From Hanstruepera marina (lineage in GTDB: Bacteria > Bacteroidota > Bacteroidia > Flavobacteriales > Flavobacteriaceae): a DNA stretch of 64,000 nucleotides. Below, in pieces: positions 8,594-16,207 of this stretch; the first letter of the stretch is position 1, and each line of letters begins with the position of its first letter. A program made the position numbers and the translations under genes. The DNA lies in assembly GCF_019880635.1 (NCBI RefSeq), contig NZ_JAINVX010000002.1, positions 62,001 to 126,000 on the forward strand, in the 5' to 3' direction. The notes under the pieces are model-generated. The model was not told the DNA's origin and did no database searches. It saw only the letters and a program-made list of their open reading frames with translations.

Positions 8594-9094
8594 ATGGTAA
8601 CGGAAAAGCAACATATAGACGAAGCCTTAATTCCAATTCTGGAACAGGTTTCAGATCCTGAAATTCCTGTTTTATCCATTATGGATATGGGAGTGGTTCG
8701 TTCTGCTAGTATTAAACAGGGTATTGTCTATGTTGAAATTACACCAACATATAGTGGTTGCCCAGCCATGGATGTCATTGGAGATGATATAATAAGCGCC
8801 ATGTCTCAAGCTGGTTACAAAACAGAAGTTGAATTGATTTTACATCCAGCATGGACAACCGATTGGATTACACCAAAAGGAAGAGAGGCATTAGAAAAAT
8901 ATGGCATAGCGGCACCATTGGATGCTGAAGCTGATAAATCGGTGCTTTTAGAAGGAAAACAATTAGTCAAATGTCCGCAATGCGGAAGTAAAAATACAAA
9001 AATGGTCAGTCAGTTTGGTTCAACAGCATGTAAAGCACAGTTTCAATGTGAAGATTGCCAGGAACCATTTGATTATTTTAAATGTTTAAAGTAA
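8594..9094 (+). CDS. paaD: Phenylacetate degradation protein PaaD (MIP18/DUF59 family)
   Basis: PaaD is thought to help mature the metal centre of the epoxidase. The 166-residue length fits PaaD (E. coli 165). An N-terminal MIP18/DUF59 domain shows VSDPEIPVLSIMDMGVVR and YSGCPAMDVIGDDI, with the conserved Cys. The C-terminal part has paired CPQC and CEDC motifs suited to binding zinc or an Fe-S cluster. In some nomenclatures the gene is called paaJ. It lies between paaC and a VOC-family gene, which starts two bases after its stop. Confidence 0.95.
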   Translation: MVTEKQHIDEALIPILEQVSDPEIPVLSIMDMGVVRSASIKQGIVYVEITPTYSGCPAMDVIGDDIISAMSQAGYKTEVELILHPAWTTDWITPKGREALEKYGIAAPLDAEADKSVLLEGKQLVKCPQCGSKNTKMVSQFGSTACKAQFQCEDCQEPFDYFKCLK

Positions 9095-9095
9095 C

Positions 9096-9470
9096 ATGGA
9101 AAAATCACCTCTTTTAGGTCTCCGAACGGTCGTTTATATGGTTGATGATTTGGATAAAGCAAAAGTTTGGTATGCCAAGGTATTTGGATCAAAACCTTAC
9201 TATAATACAGCCTATTATGTGGGGTTTAATATTGGCGGTTATGAACTGGGATTGCATCCAAAAGAACGGGTTACTGAAACAGACAACGGAACAGTATTAA
9301 CCTACTGGGGCGTTGATAATATAAGCGAGGTTTATAATAGATTGCTTGAAGCTGGAGCTACAACACATGAAGCACCAAATAATGTGGGAGGCGATATTAC
9401 ATTGGCTTCGGTCTATGACCCTTGGAATAATATTATAGGGATTATTTATAATCCCCATTTTAAATTATAA
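9096..9470 (+). CDS. VOC (glyoxalase/bleomycin-resistance) family protein
   Basis: The 124-residue protein has the VOC fold signature LRTVVYMVDDLDKAKVWYAKVFG near the N-terminus, then GYELGLHP and a C-terminal D.A.VYDPWNNIIGI.YNPHF segment. His and Glu at conserved metal-ligand positions are present, so it may bind a divalent ion. It begins two bases after paaD, so it is part of the operon, although it is not one of the canonical paa enzymes. A role in removing a reactive aldehyde or epoxide by-product of the pathway would fit but is a guess. Confidence 0.88.
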   Translation: MEKSPLLGLRTVVYMVDDLDKAKVWYAKVFGSKPYYNTAYYVGFNIGGYELGLHPKERVTETDNGTVLTYWGVDNISEVYNRLLEAGATTHEAPNNVGGDITLASVYDPWNNIIGIIYNPHFKL

Positions 9471-9471
9471 T

Positions 9472-9489
9472 GCATTCCCTCGGGAATGC
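9472..9489. repeat. Perfect palindrome before paaG
   Basis: GCATTCCC-TC-GGGAATGC has perfect 8-bp arms and starts directly after the VOC stop codon. It shares the ATTCC...GGAAT heart with the other short palindromes in the operon gaps. It could act as an mRNA hairpin; no T-tract follows, so it is not a convincing terminator. Confidence 0.7.
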
Positions 9490-9507
9490 TTAATTAGTAA
9501 AAAAGGT

Positions 9508-10293
9508 ATGAGCAGCAATTCAATTGCATTAAAAATTGAAAACAATATTGCGTACATCGCACTTAACCGACCTGAAGTATTCAACAGCTTCAACCGGGAA
9601 ATGGCATTACGTTTACAAACCATTTTGGATGATTGCGAAAACAATCAAGAGGTTCGGGCCATCGTATTAACTGGTAATGGAAAAGCCTTTTGTGCTGGGC
9701 AGGATCTTAAAGAAGTCACAACGCCAGAATTGAATCCTGGTTTTAAAAAGATATTGGAAGAACATTACAACCCAATAATAACCAGAATTAGAAATATAAA
9801 AAAACCAATAATAGGTGCCATAAATGGTGTGGCTGCTGGAGCTGGAGCAAATATTGCCCTAGCGTGTGATGTTGTTGTGGCACATGAAAATGTCAGTTTT
9901 ATTCAAGCCTTTAGTCTTATTGGACTGATACCTGATAGTGCCGGTACATTTTTCTTACCGCGTTTAATTGGGTTTCAAAAAGCATCAGCATTAGCTATGT
10001 TAGGAGATAAGGTTTCGGCAGAAGAAGCTGAAAAAATGGGAATGATTTATAAAGTCATTCCATTTGATAGTTTTCAAGAGGAAGTGAACAAGTTAGCACT
10101 TAAAATGGCCAATATGCCCACATTAGCGTTAGGGAAAATTAAGGAAGCTTTCAACCAATCGTTGACAAATAATTTGGAGCAGCAATTGGCATTGGAATCA
10201 AAATTACAAATCGAAGCTGCTCAATCAGATGATTACAACGAAGGGGTTTCAGCATTTGTTGAAAAACGTAAACCAACTTTTAAAGGAAAATAA
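9508..10293 (+). CDS. paaG: 1,2-epoxyphenylacetyl-CoA isomerase PaaG (crotonase family)
   Basis: PaaG isomerises ring-1,2-epoxyphenylacetyl-CoA to the oxepin and later shifts a double bond in the beta-oxidation-like steps. The 261-residue length equals E. coli PaaG (262). It has the crotonase core: the oxyanion-hole segments GKAFCAGQDL and NGVAAGAGAN, and the PaaG-type IGLIPDSAGTFFLPR with the acidic residue Asp143 in the place of the catalytic Asp of PaaG. Its stop overlaps the start of the dehydrogenase gene by one base. Confidence 0.93.
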   Translation: MSSNSIALKIENNIAYIALNRPEVFNSFNREMALRLQTILDDCENNQEVRAIVLTGNGKAFCAGQDLKEVTTPELNPGFKKILEEHYNPIITRIRNIKKPIIGAINGVAAGAGANIALACDVVVAHENVSFIQAFSLIGLIPDSAGTFFLPRLIGFQKASALAMLGDKVSAEEAEKMGMIYKVIPFDSFQEEVNKLALKMANMPTLALGKIKEAFNQSLTNNLEQQLALESKLQIEAAQSDDYNEGVSAFVEKRKPTFKGK

Positions 10294-11450
10294 TGAACGT
10301 AGGAATAATCGGTTCAGGAACCATGGGGAGTGGTATTGCCCAAGTAGCAGCTACTTCAGGTTGTTCTGTAAAATTATATGATACTAATCAAGAAGCATTG
10401 GATAAAGCCAAAGCAAATCTTGAAAAAATATTAAACAGACTCATTGAAAAAGGTCGCATTGATTCCAAAGAAAAATCAAGAATTCAAGATAATATATCGT
10501 ATGTCGATAGTTTAAAAGAGTTAGCAGATTCAAATCTGACGATTGAAGCCATTATTGAAAATCTTGATATTAAGAAAAAAGTATTTTCTGAATTAGAACG
10601 CTATGTGTCGGATGACAGTATCATCGCGTCAAACACATCAAGCTTATCCATTGCGTCCATTGCGTCATCATTACAAAAACCAGATAGGTGTATTGGTATT
10701 CACTTTTTTAATCCTGCACCATTAATGAAATTGGTTGAAGTCATTCCTGCTGTTCAAACTTCAAAAGCTGTTTTAGATGCTTCAGTTGAAACCATAAAAA
10801 GTTGGAAAAAAACAGTGGCTGTTGCTAAAGATACACCAGGTTTCATTGTAAATCGTGTGGCACGACCATTTTACGGTGAATCCCTACGAATTTATGAAGA
10901 AGGCATTGCAGATTTTGCCACGATAGACCATAGTTTAAAAACATGTGGTGGTTTTAAAATGGGGCCATTTGAACTAATGGATTTTATAGGCAATGATGTT
11001 AATTATACCGTAACAGAAACCGTGTTTACAGCGTTCTATTTCGATCCAAGATATAAACCAAGTTTTACCCAAAAACGATTTGCAGAAGCAGGTTATTTAG
11101 GACGGAAATCTGGGAAAGGCTATTACGACTATTCAGAAGCTGCGATGAAACCGGAACCAACGCAAGACATTGAATTATCACAATCAATTTTTGACCGTGT
11201 GTTAGTGATGCTTATCAACGAAGCGGCAGATGCTTTGTTTCTTAACATAGCTTCTGCAGAAGATATAGACAATGCCATGACTAAAGGTGTCAATTACCCA
11301 AAAGGATTGTTGGCTTGGGCTGATGAAAAAGGGATTGATTGGTGTGTTACAAAACTAGATGAATTGTATAACGAGTATCACGAAGATCGTTATCGTTGTA
11401 GTCCGTTGTTACGTAAAATGAATAGAGAGAATAAAAAGTTTTTTAATTAA
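10293..11450 (+). CDS. paaH: 3-hydroxyacyl-CoA dehydrogenase PaaH
   Basis: The enzyme oxidises 3-hydroxyadipyl-CoA to 3-oxoadipyl-CoA with NAD. The 385-residue protein has an N-terminal Rossmann domain with GIIGSGTMGSGIAQVAA and the catalytic His in GIHFFNPAPLMKLVEVI. Two C-terminal 3HCDH helical domains follow (about 190-285 and 295-380). E. coli PaaH is longer (about 475), so this is a compact version. It overlaps paaG by one base and is followed by an interspersed repeat, then by paaI. Confidence 0.92.
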   Translation: MNVGIIGSGTMGSGIAQVAATSGCSVKLYDTNQEALDKAKANLEKILNRLIEKGRIDSKEKSRIQDNISYVDSLKELADSNLTIEAIIENLDIKKKVFSELERYVSDDSIIASNTSSLSIASIASSLQKPDRCIGIHFFNPAPLMKLVEVIPAVQTSKAVLDASVETIKSWKKTVAVAKDTPGFIVNRVARPFYGESLRIYEEGIADFATIDHSLKTCGGFKMGPFELMDFIGNDVNYTVTETVFTAFYFDPRYKPSFTQKRFAEAGYLGRKSGKGYYDYSEAAMKPEPTQDIELSQSIFDRVLVMLINEAADALFLNIASAEDIDNAMTKGVNYPKGLLAWADEKGIDWCVTKLDELYNEYHEDRYRCSPLLRKMNRENKKFFN

Positions 11451-11453
11451 AAT

Positions 11454-11517
11454 GTCATTCAGAACGAAGTGAAGAATCTTTTGATGAGATTGCCACGTCC
11501 TTCGTCCTCGCAATGAC
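11454..11517. repeat. GTCATT...AATGAC interspersed repeat, copy 1
   Basis: A 64-bp imperfectly palindromic element begins GTCATTCAGAACGAAGTGAA and ends CCTCGCAATGAC. It fills the paaH-paaI gap. Closely related copies lie at 16129-16193 (same orientation) and 19241-19302 (inverted), all between genes of the same operon. The ends GTCATT/AATGAC are inverted repeats. I see no coding potential. Confidence 0.85.
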
Positions 11518-11520
11518 AAA

Positions 11521-11931
11521 ATGGATATGAAAGGAGAATTAATTCCACATAAAATGTTGAGTCTAGATCCATTCAGTACATGGTTGGGTATAGAAATTTT
11601 GGAATGTGAAATTGGTCGTTGCCGTGTTGCCATGACTGTACGGAATGATATGTTAAATAGTATGGGGAAAGCTCATGGTGGCATTAGTTATGCACTGGCT
11701 GACACCGCTTTTGGATTTGCAGCCAATACACACGGTAAATTTGCGGTATCCATCGAAACTAGTATTAATCACATTGAAGCATTGGAGGAAGGTGATTATT
11801 TAATTGCAGAGTCGGTCATTGAAAAGGTGAATACTAAGTTAGGATTTAATATCATAGAAGTCAGACGTGATGATGAATTGGTAGCTCTTTTTAAGGGAGT
11901 GGTTTATCGCACACAAAAAGATTGGGAATAA
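11521..11931 (+). CDS. paaI: Hotdog-fold acyl-CoA thioesterase PaaI
   Basis: The 136-residue hotdog protein carries the PaaI signature NSMGKAHGGISYALADTAFGFAANTH, with the Gly-Gly turn and the catalytic-type Asp on the hotdog helix. PaaI hydrolyses stalled ring-hydroxylated phenylacetyl-CoA intermediates and frees CoA. The start codon at 11521 is three bases after the end of a GTCATT/AATGAC repeat. The stop at 11931 is immediately followed by the left palindrome of the first GIY-YIG unit. Confidence 0.92.
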   Translation: MDMKGELIPHKMLSLDPFSTWLGIEILECEIGRCRVAMTVRNDMLNSMGKAHGGISYALADTAFGFAANTHGKFAVSIETSINHIEALEEGDYLIAESVIEKVNTKLGFNIIEVRRDDELVALFKGVVYRTQKDWE

Positions 11932-11951
11932 ATTCCTGCGAAGGCAGGAAT
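11932..11951. repeat. Left palindrome of GIY-YIG unit 1
   Basis: ATTCCTGC-GAAG-GCAGGAAT has perfect 8-bp arms with a 4-base loop. It begins at the base after the paaI stop codon. The same palindrome with one loop change (GAAA) stands at the same distance from the second GIY-YIG gene. Confidence 0.85.
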
Positions 11952-11967
11952 CTCATAAAGGATAAGG

Positions 11968-12288
11968 ATGAAACACTGGTATGTCTATATAATGACTAAT
12001 AAACCCAATGGAGTAGTTTATATTGGTGTAACTAATAATATTGATGAAAGAGTAAAAGAACATAAATTGAAGATATATCCCAAATCTTTCACTGCTAGAT
12101 ATAATTGTGATAGATTAGTTTATTTTGAAGAGTTTGAAAACGGAGAAGAAGCAGCAATTAGAGAAATGCAGTTTAAAAAATGGAAGAGAGACTGGAAAAT
12201 CAAATTGATTGAAGAAATGAATCCTAGCTGGTCCGATTTAAGTTTGAATTGGAATCTAGGTGATAGAATATTCAGAAATAATAATTAA
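11968..12288 (+). CDS. GIY-YIG nuclease family protein, copy 1
   Basis: The 106-residue single-domain protein has the GIY-YIG signature as YVYIMTNKPNGVVYIGVT, a catalytic-type Arg in DERVKEHK, the conserved Tyr and the C-terminal Glu region (AAIREMQFKKWKRDWK) of the UvrC/URI-like fold. Family members cleave DNA using a metal ion. About three quarters or more of its residues match the second copy at 17580-17897. It has no role in phenylacetate chemistry and sits inside the operon as an insertion between paaI and paaJ, framed by palindromes. The ATG at 11968 is supported by the identical start context of the other copy. Confidence 0.92.
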   Translation: MKHWYVYIMTNKPNGVVYIGVTNNIDERVKEHKLKIYPKSFTARYNCDRLVYFEEFENGEEAAIREMQFKKWKRDWKIKLIEEMNPSWSDLSLNWNLGDRIFRNNN

Positions 12289-12292
12289 AAAG

Positions 12293-12312
12293 ATACCTGC
12301 TTACGCAGGCAT
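12293..12312. repeat. Right palindrome of GIY-YIG unit 1
   Basis: The core CCTGC-TTAC-GCAGG lies four bases after the GIY-YIG stop and six bases before the paaJ start. The outer arms are imperfect (ATA/CAT). It corresponds in position to the palindrome at 17905-17924 in the second unit. Confidence 0.7.
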
Positions 12313-12318
12313 TTAAGA

Positions 12319-13536
12319 ATGAAAGAAGCATATATAATAGATGGTATAAGAACACCAATAGGAAACTATAAAGGGACTTTGTCTGCTGTCCGAACAGATG
12401 ATTTAGGAGCATTGGTCATCAGAGAAATAGTAAAGCGTAATCCGAATATCCCAAAAGAAGCTTATGACGATGTTATTATGGGTTGTGCCAATCAAGCTGG
12501 AGAAGATAACCGTAACGTGGCTCGTATGTGTTCACTTTTAGCGGGATTACCATATACCGTTCCTGGTGAAACTGTTAATCGCTTGTGCAGTTCAGGATTA
12601 TCAGCAATCATTCACGCTAATAGAGCTATTAAAGCTGGAGATGGCGATCTTTTTATTTCTGGAGGTGTGGAGAATATGACCAGAGGTCCTTATGTGATGG
12701 CTAAACCATCTTCGGCATTTGGTGGTGATTCTAAACTTTACGATTCCACTTTTGGTTGGCGTTTTATAAATCCGATGATGGAAAAAATGTATGGTACAGA
12801 TGGTATGGGAAACACGGCTGAAAACTTGGTGGAAATTCATAATATTTCACGCGAGGATCAGGACGTCTTTGCATATTGGAGTCAAATGAAAGCAGCAAAA
12901 GCACAGGAAAATGGACGGTTATCAAAGGAAATTATTCCAGTGGAGATTCCACAACGCAAAAAAGATCCCATCGTGTTTTCAAAAGATGAATTTGTTAAAC
13001 CAACAACCACAAAAGAGATTTTAGCAAAATTACGCCCTGCTTTTAAAAAAGAAGGTGGTAGTGTGACTGCTGGAAATTCATCAGGATTGAATGATGGTGC
13101 TGCAGCTACCATTATCGCATCAGACGAAGCGGTCAAAAAATATAACTTAAAACCCTTAGCAAGAATCGTTAGTTCGGCTGTAGTTGGCGTAGAACCCAGA
13201 ATTATGGGAATAGGTCCAGTTGAAGCTTCAAATAAAGCATTGGCAAAAGCAGGTCTAACGATGGACAACATAGATATCATTGAGCTTAACGAAGCTTTCG
13301 CAGCACAAGCTTTGGCGTGTACTAGAGCTTGGGGATTAGCCGATGATGACCCTAGATTAAATCCTAATGGAGGTTCCATTGCTATTGGTCATCCACTGGG
13401 TGTCACAGGAACTAGAATTGCGTATTCAGCCGCTTTAGAATTACAAGAGCAAAATAAACGTTATGCTTTGGTCACGATGTGTGTAGGTGTTGGGCAAGGT
13501 TATGCCGCAATAATTGAAAATGTAAATATTAAATGA
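12319..13536 (+). CDS. paaJ: 3-oxoadipyl-CoA/3-oxo-5,6-dehydrosuberyl-CoA thiolase
   Basis: The enzyme cleaves 3-oxoadipyl-CoA to succinyl-CoA and acetyl-CoA, and the dehydrosuberyl-CoA intermediate one step earlier. The 405-residue protein shows the thiolase nucleophile Cys90 in NRLCSSGLSA. The pattern GWRFINPMMEKMYGTDGMGNTAENL is typical of the PcaF/PaaJ branch. The catalytic GHPLGVTGTR His and the CVGVGQG Cys are near the C-terminus. It lies directly after the first GIY-YIG unit and before paaZ. Confidence 0.93.
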   Translation: MKEAYIIDGIRTPIGNYKGTLSAVRTDDLGALVIREIVKRNPNIPKEAYDDVIMGCANQAGEDNRNVARMCSLLAGLPYTVPGETVNRLCSSGLSAIIHANRAIKAGDGDLFISGGVENMTRGPYVMAKPSSAFGGDSKLYDSTFGWRFINPMMEKMYGTDGMGNTAENLVEIHNISREDQDVFAYWSQMKAAKAQENGRLSKEIIPVEIPQRKKDPIVFSKDEFVKPTTTKEILAKLRPAFKKEGGSVTAGNSSGLNDGAAATIIASDEAVKKYNLKPLARIVSSAVVGVEPRIMGIGPVEASNKALAKAGLTMDNIDIIELNEAFAAQALACTRAWGLADDDPRLNPNGGSIAIGHPLGVTGTRIAYSAALELQEQNKRYALVTMCVGVGQGYAAIIENVNIK

Positions 13537-13542
13537 TTTGTC

Positions 13543-13563
13543 ATTCCGCACTTGATGCGGAAT
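13543..13563. repeat. ATTCC-type palindrome, paaJ-paaZ gap
   Basis: ATTCCGCA-CTTGA-TGCGGAAT has perfect 8-bp arms and is preceded by GTC and followed by CTG. It is a solo palindrome between paaJ and paaZ, 7 bases after the stop codon. The ATTCC/GGAAT arms are shared with the GIY-YIG-linked palindromes; the loop side differs. Confidence 0.8.
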
Positions 13564-13582
13564 CTGCTATAAAGTTTCAAGT

Positions 13583-16120
13583 ATGAACAAAATACAACAT
13601 TATGTCCAAGGGCAATGGACTACAGGTAAAGAAGAAGGTGCTCCTATTTGCGATGCCATTACAGGTGAAGCCTTTACAAGTGTGGCGATTGAAGGATTGG
13701 ATATTCCAGAAGTTCTTAATTACGGACGAACCAAAGGCGGTGAAGTGCTTCGTAAAATGACTTTTCAAGAGCGTGGAAATATGCTTAAAAAGTTGGCGTT
13801 TTATTTGGTTAAAAAGAAAGATGCCTTTTACGAGTTAAGTTATAGAACGGGTGCTACTAAAATTGATAGTTGGATTGATATCGAAGGTGGTTTTGGTAAT
13901 TTGTTTGCTAATGCATCATTACGAAAACTGTTTCCTAATCAACCATTTCATGTTGAAGGTGAACCTATAGATTTATCGCGTGGAGGGCGTTTTATGGCCC
14001 ATCATATCATGGTTCCTAAAAAAGGGGTTGCCGTGCATATTAATGCGTTTAACTTTCCAGTTTGGGGTATGTTGGAAAAATGTGCTGTTAATTGGATGGC
14101 TGGAGTACCGGCAGTTGTTTTACCAGCGCCTTCATCCTCATACTTGGCAGAAGCAGTGGCGCGAGAGATTATTAATTCAGGTATCTTACCAGAAGGCGCT
14201 TTACAGATTATTAACGGAACTGTTAAAACCATTCTCGATACTGTAGAAAGCCAAGATGTGGTGACCTTTACAGGTTCAGCTTCAACAGGAAGATTATTAA
14301 AGGCACATCCTAGATTAATACAAGAATCTGTACCATTTACTATGGAAGCTGATTCGCTAAATGCATCCATTTTAGGTGAAGATGCTGTTCCTGGAACTCC
14401 TGAATTTGATCTTTTTGTTAAGGAGGTTAGAAAAGAAATGACGGTAAAAGCTGGTCAGAAGTGTACAGCCATCCGTAGAATTATAGTTCCAGAAAATTTG
14501 GTTGAAGATGTCCAGATTGCATTGGGTAAAGCATTGGATAAAGTAACTATTGGTGACCCAAGATTGAAAGAAGTAAGAATGGGATCGCTAGTTAGTAAGC
14601 AACAAGTTGAGGCTGTAAAAAAATCAATTTCTGATTTAGCCAAAGAAGCTGAAATGGTATATGGGAATTTGGATAAAATAGACACTATTGGAGCAGATGC
14701 TGATAAAGGTGCTTTTATAAGTCCTGTGGTATTTAGAACCGATAATCCCCTGCAAAATACCATTGTGCACGAACGTGAAGCTTTTGGGCCAGTAAGTACC
14801 ATTATGCCTTACAAAACGTTGGACGAAGCAGTTCAGTTAGCACAAATGGGTAAAGGGTCGTTAGTGTCATCCATTGCAACCTTTGACGATAAAATAGCGT
14901 CTGAATATGTTATAAACGCAGCCAGTCATCACGGACGTATTTTAGTCATTAATCGTGAAATGGCAAAAGAAAGTACAGGTCATGGTTCACCACTGCCAAC
15001 ACTGGTTCATGGAGGTCCAGGTCGAGCAGGAGGTGGAGAAGAAATGGGAGGAATGCGTGGTATAAAACACTATTTACAACGCACTGCCATTCAAGGAACA
15101 CCAACCACATTGACAGAAATTACAGGTATTTATCAGCAAAATGCCAAGTATAAGGAAGCTGATGAGCATCCGTTTAAATACCATTGGGAAGACATCCAAC
15201 CAGGTATGTCGCTCAAAACCCACAAACGAACAATTACGGATACAGACATTCAAAATTTTGCCAATTTAACTTGGGATCATTTTTATGCACATACAGATAT
15301 TACGTCTTTAGACGGAAGTATTTTTGAAAAACGTACTGCTCACGGTTATTTCATTATTTCGGCAGCAGCTGGTTTATTTGTGTATCCAAATAAAGGCCCT
15401 GTAGCGGCAAACTATGGTTTGGATAGTATTCGTTTTTTACGTCCATTATACCATAACGATACCATTTATGTACGATTGACCTGTAAAGAGAAAGTAGATC
15501 GTGATGTGGCATCAACAGAACATCCAAGTGGTATTGTAAAATGGCATGTTGAGGTATTTGATGCCAATTTTGAAAACAGACCACAAAGTCAAAAAACAGA
15601 CAAGGACAGTCCTTTAGTTGCAGTGGCAACCATCTTAACAATGGTTCAGAAAAAACAAGAGACATTTGTTGAAATGACTGAAAAGAAGATTCAAGAATAT
15701 CTTACGAAACTTACTGAAGACGCCAAGCCAAAATGGGGAACCATGTCGCCACAACACATGGTTGAGCATTTGGAATATACTTATAGAATTGCTTCAGGAG
15801 AAATACAGGATTTTGAAATAAAGACACCTGAAAAGATTTTGGAAAAAGTACATGCAACTTTGTACAGTTATGATAAGATGCCTCAAGAGTTTATGTTTCC
15901 GCTAGCTGAAGAATCAAAAATAGAAGAAACTGTACATGACAATTTGGATGAAGCCAAGGCCAAAATGCTTGAAGCCAGAAATGCGTATCTGGAATTTTTC
16001 AAAGAAAACCCAGAAGCTATTTTAAAAAATGCGGTGTTTGGCAACATGAATCGATATGAATGGTATTTATTGGAGCGTAAGCACCTGAATCACCATTTTG
16101 AACAATTTGGATTAATATAA
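13583..16120 (+). CDS. paaZ: Bifunctional PaaZ with extra C-terminal DUF1569-like domain
   Basis: PaaZ opens the oxepin-CoA ring by hydrolysis and oxidises the resulting semialdehyde. The aldehyde dehydrogenase part (about 1-520) has general base Glu255 and nucleophile Cys294 (GQKCTAIRR). The MaoC-like hotdog hydratase (about 528-690) has the catalytic pair Asp565/His570 in TWDHFYAH. E. coli PaaZ ends at 681 residues; this one is 845. The additional ~150 residues contain PKWGTMSPQHMVEHLEY and end ERKHLNHHFEQFGLI, matching the pattern of DUF1569/DinB-like four-helix proteins with metal-ligand histidines. The fusion is uninterrupted in frame. The role of the extra domain is unknown. Confidence 0.94.
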   Translation: MNKIQHYVQGQWTTGKEEGAPICDAITGEAFTSVAIEGLDIPEVLNYGRTKGGEVLRKMTFQERGNMLKKLAFYLVKKKDAFYELSYRTGATKIDSWIDIEGGFGNLFANASLRKLFPNQPFHVEGEPIDLSRGGRFMAHHIMVPKKGVAVHINAFNFPVWGMLEKCAVNWMAGVPAVVLPAPSSSYLAEAVAREIINSGILPEGALQIINGTVKTILDTVESQDVVTFTGSASTGRLLKAHPRLIQESVPFTMEADSLNASILGEDAVPGTPEFDLFVKEVRKEMTVKAGQKCTAIRRIIVPENLVEDVQIALGKALDKVTIGDPRLKEVRMGSLVSKQQVEAVKKSISDLAKEAEMVYGNLDKIDTIGADADKGAFISPVVFRTDNPLQNTIVHEREAFGPVSTIMPYKTLDEAVQLAQMGKGSLVSSIATFDDKIASEYVINAASHHGRILVINREMAKESTGHGSPLPTLVHGGPGRAGGGEEMGGMRGIKHYLQRTAIQGTPTTLTEITGIYQQNAKYKEADEHPFKYHWEDIQPGMSLKTHKRTITDTDIQNFANLTWDHFYAHTDITSLDGSIFEKRTAHGYFIISAAAGLFVYPNKGPVAANYGLDSIRFLRPLYHNDTIYVRLTCKEKVDRDVASTEHPSGIVKWHVEVFDANFENRPQSQKTDKDSPLVAVATILTMVQKKQETFVEMTEKKIQEYLTKLTEDAKPKWGTMSPQHMVEHLEYTYRIASGEIQDFEIKTPEKILEKVHATLYSYDKMPQEFMFPLAEESKIEETVHDNLDEAKAKMLEARNAYLEFFKENPEAILKNAVFGNMNRYEWYLLERKHLNHHFEQFGLI

Positions 16121-16128
16121 ATTGAAGT

Positions 16129-16193
16129 GTCATTCAGAGCAAAGCGAAGAATCTTACAAAAGATTGCCGCGTCACTTTGTTCCTCGCAATGAC
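16129..16193. repeat. GTCATT...AATGAC interspersed repeat, copy 2
   Basis: A 65-bp element begins GTCATTCAGAGCAAAGCGAA and ends CCTCGCAATGAC in the paaZ-paaF gap. It is the same family and orientation as 11454-11517. The ends form a 6-bp inverted repeat and the interior can fold on itself. It leaves 14 bases before the paaF start. Confidence 0.85.
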
Positions 16194-16207
16194 AAAAACA
16201 TAAAAAT

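Larger units (their letters stand above)
11932..12312 (+). mobile_element. GIY-YIG nuclease/palindrome unit, copy 1 (381 bp)
   Basis: The unit is a left palindrome (11932-11951, ATTCCTGC-GAAG-GCAGGAAT), a 16-base spacer starting CTCATAA, a GIY-YIG gene (11968-12288) and a right palindrome (12293-12312, CCTGC-TTAC-GCAGG core). A second unit of the same length and layout lies at 17544-17924. No target-site duplication is obvious. I infer that gene and palindromes moved together; the outer limits could be a few bases different. Confidence 0.6.

Noticed and set aside
9472-9489. Rho-independent terminator inside the operon
   Set aside because: The hairpin lacks a T-tract and paaG follows within 20 bases; more likely a repeat element.
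12882-13379. 165-codon minus-strand ORF
   Set aside because: It lies entirely antisense to the thiolase gene, whose protein is fully conserved; the opposite frame is a codon-bias shadow.
14002-14802. Two minus-strand ORFs inside paaZ
   Set aside because: Both are antisense to the aldehyde dehydrogenase domain with conserved catalytic residues; no independent motif.
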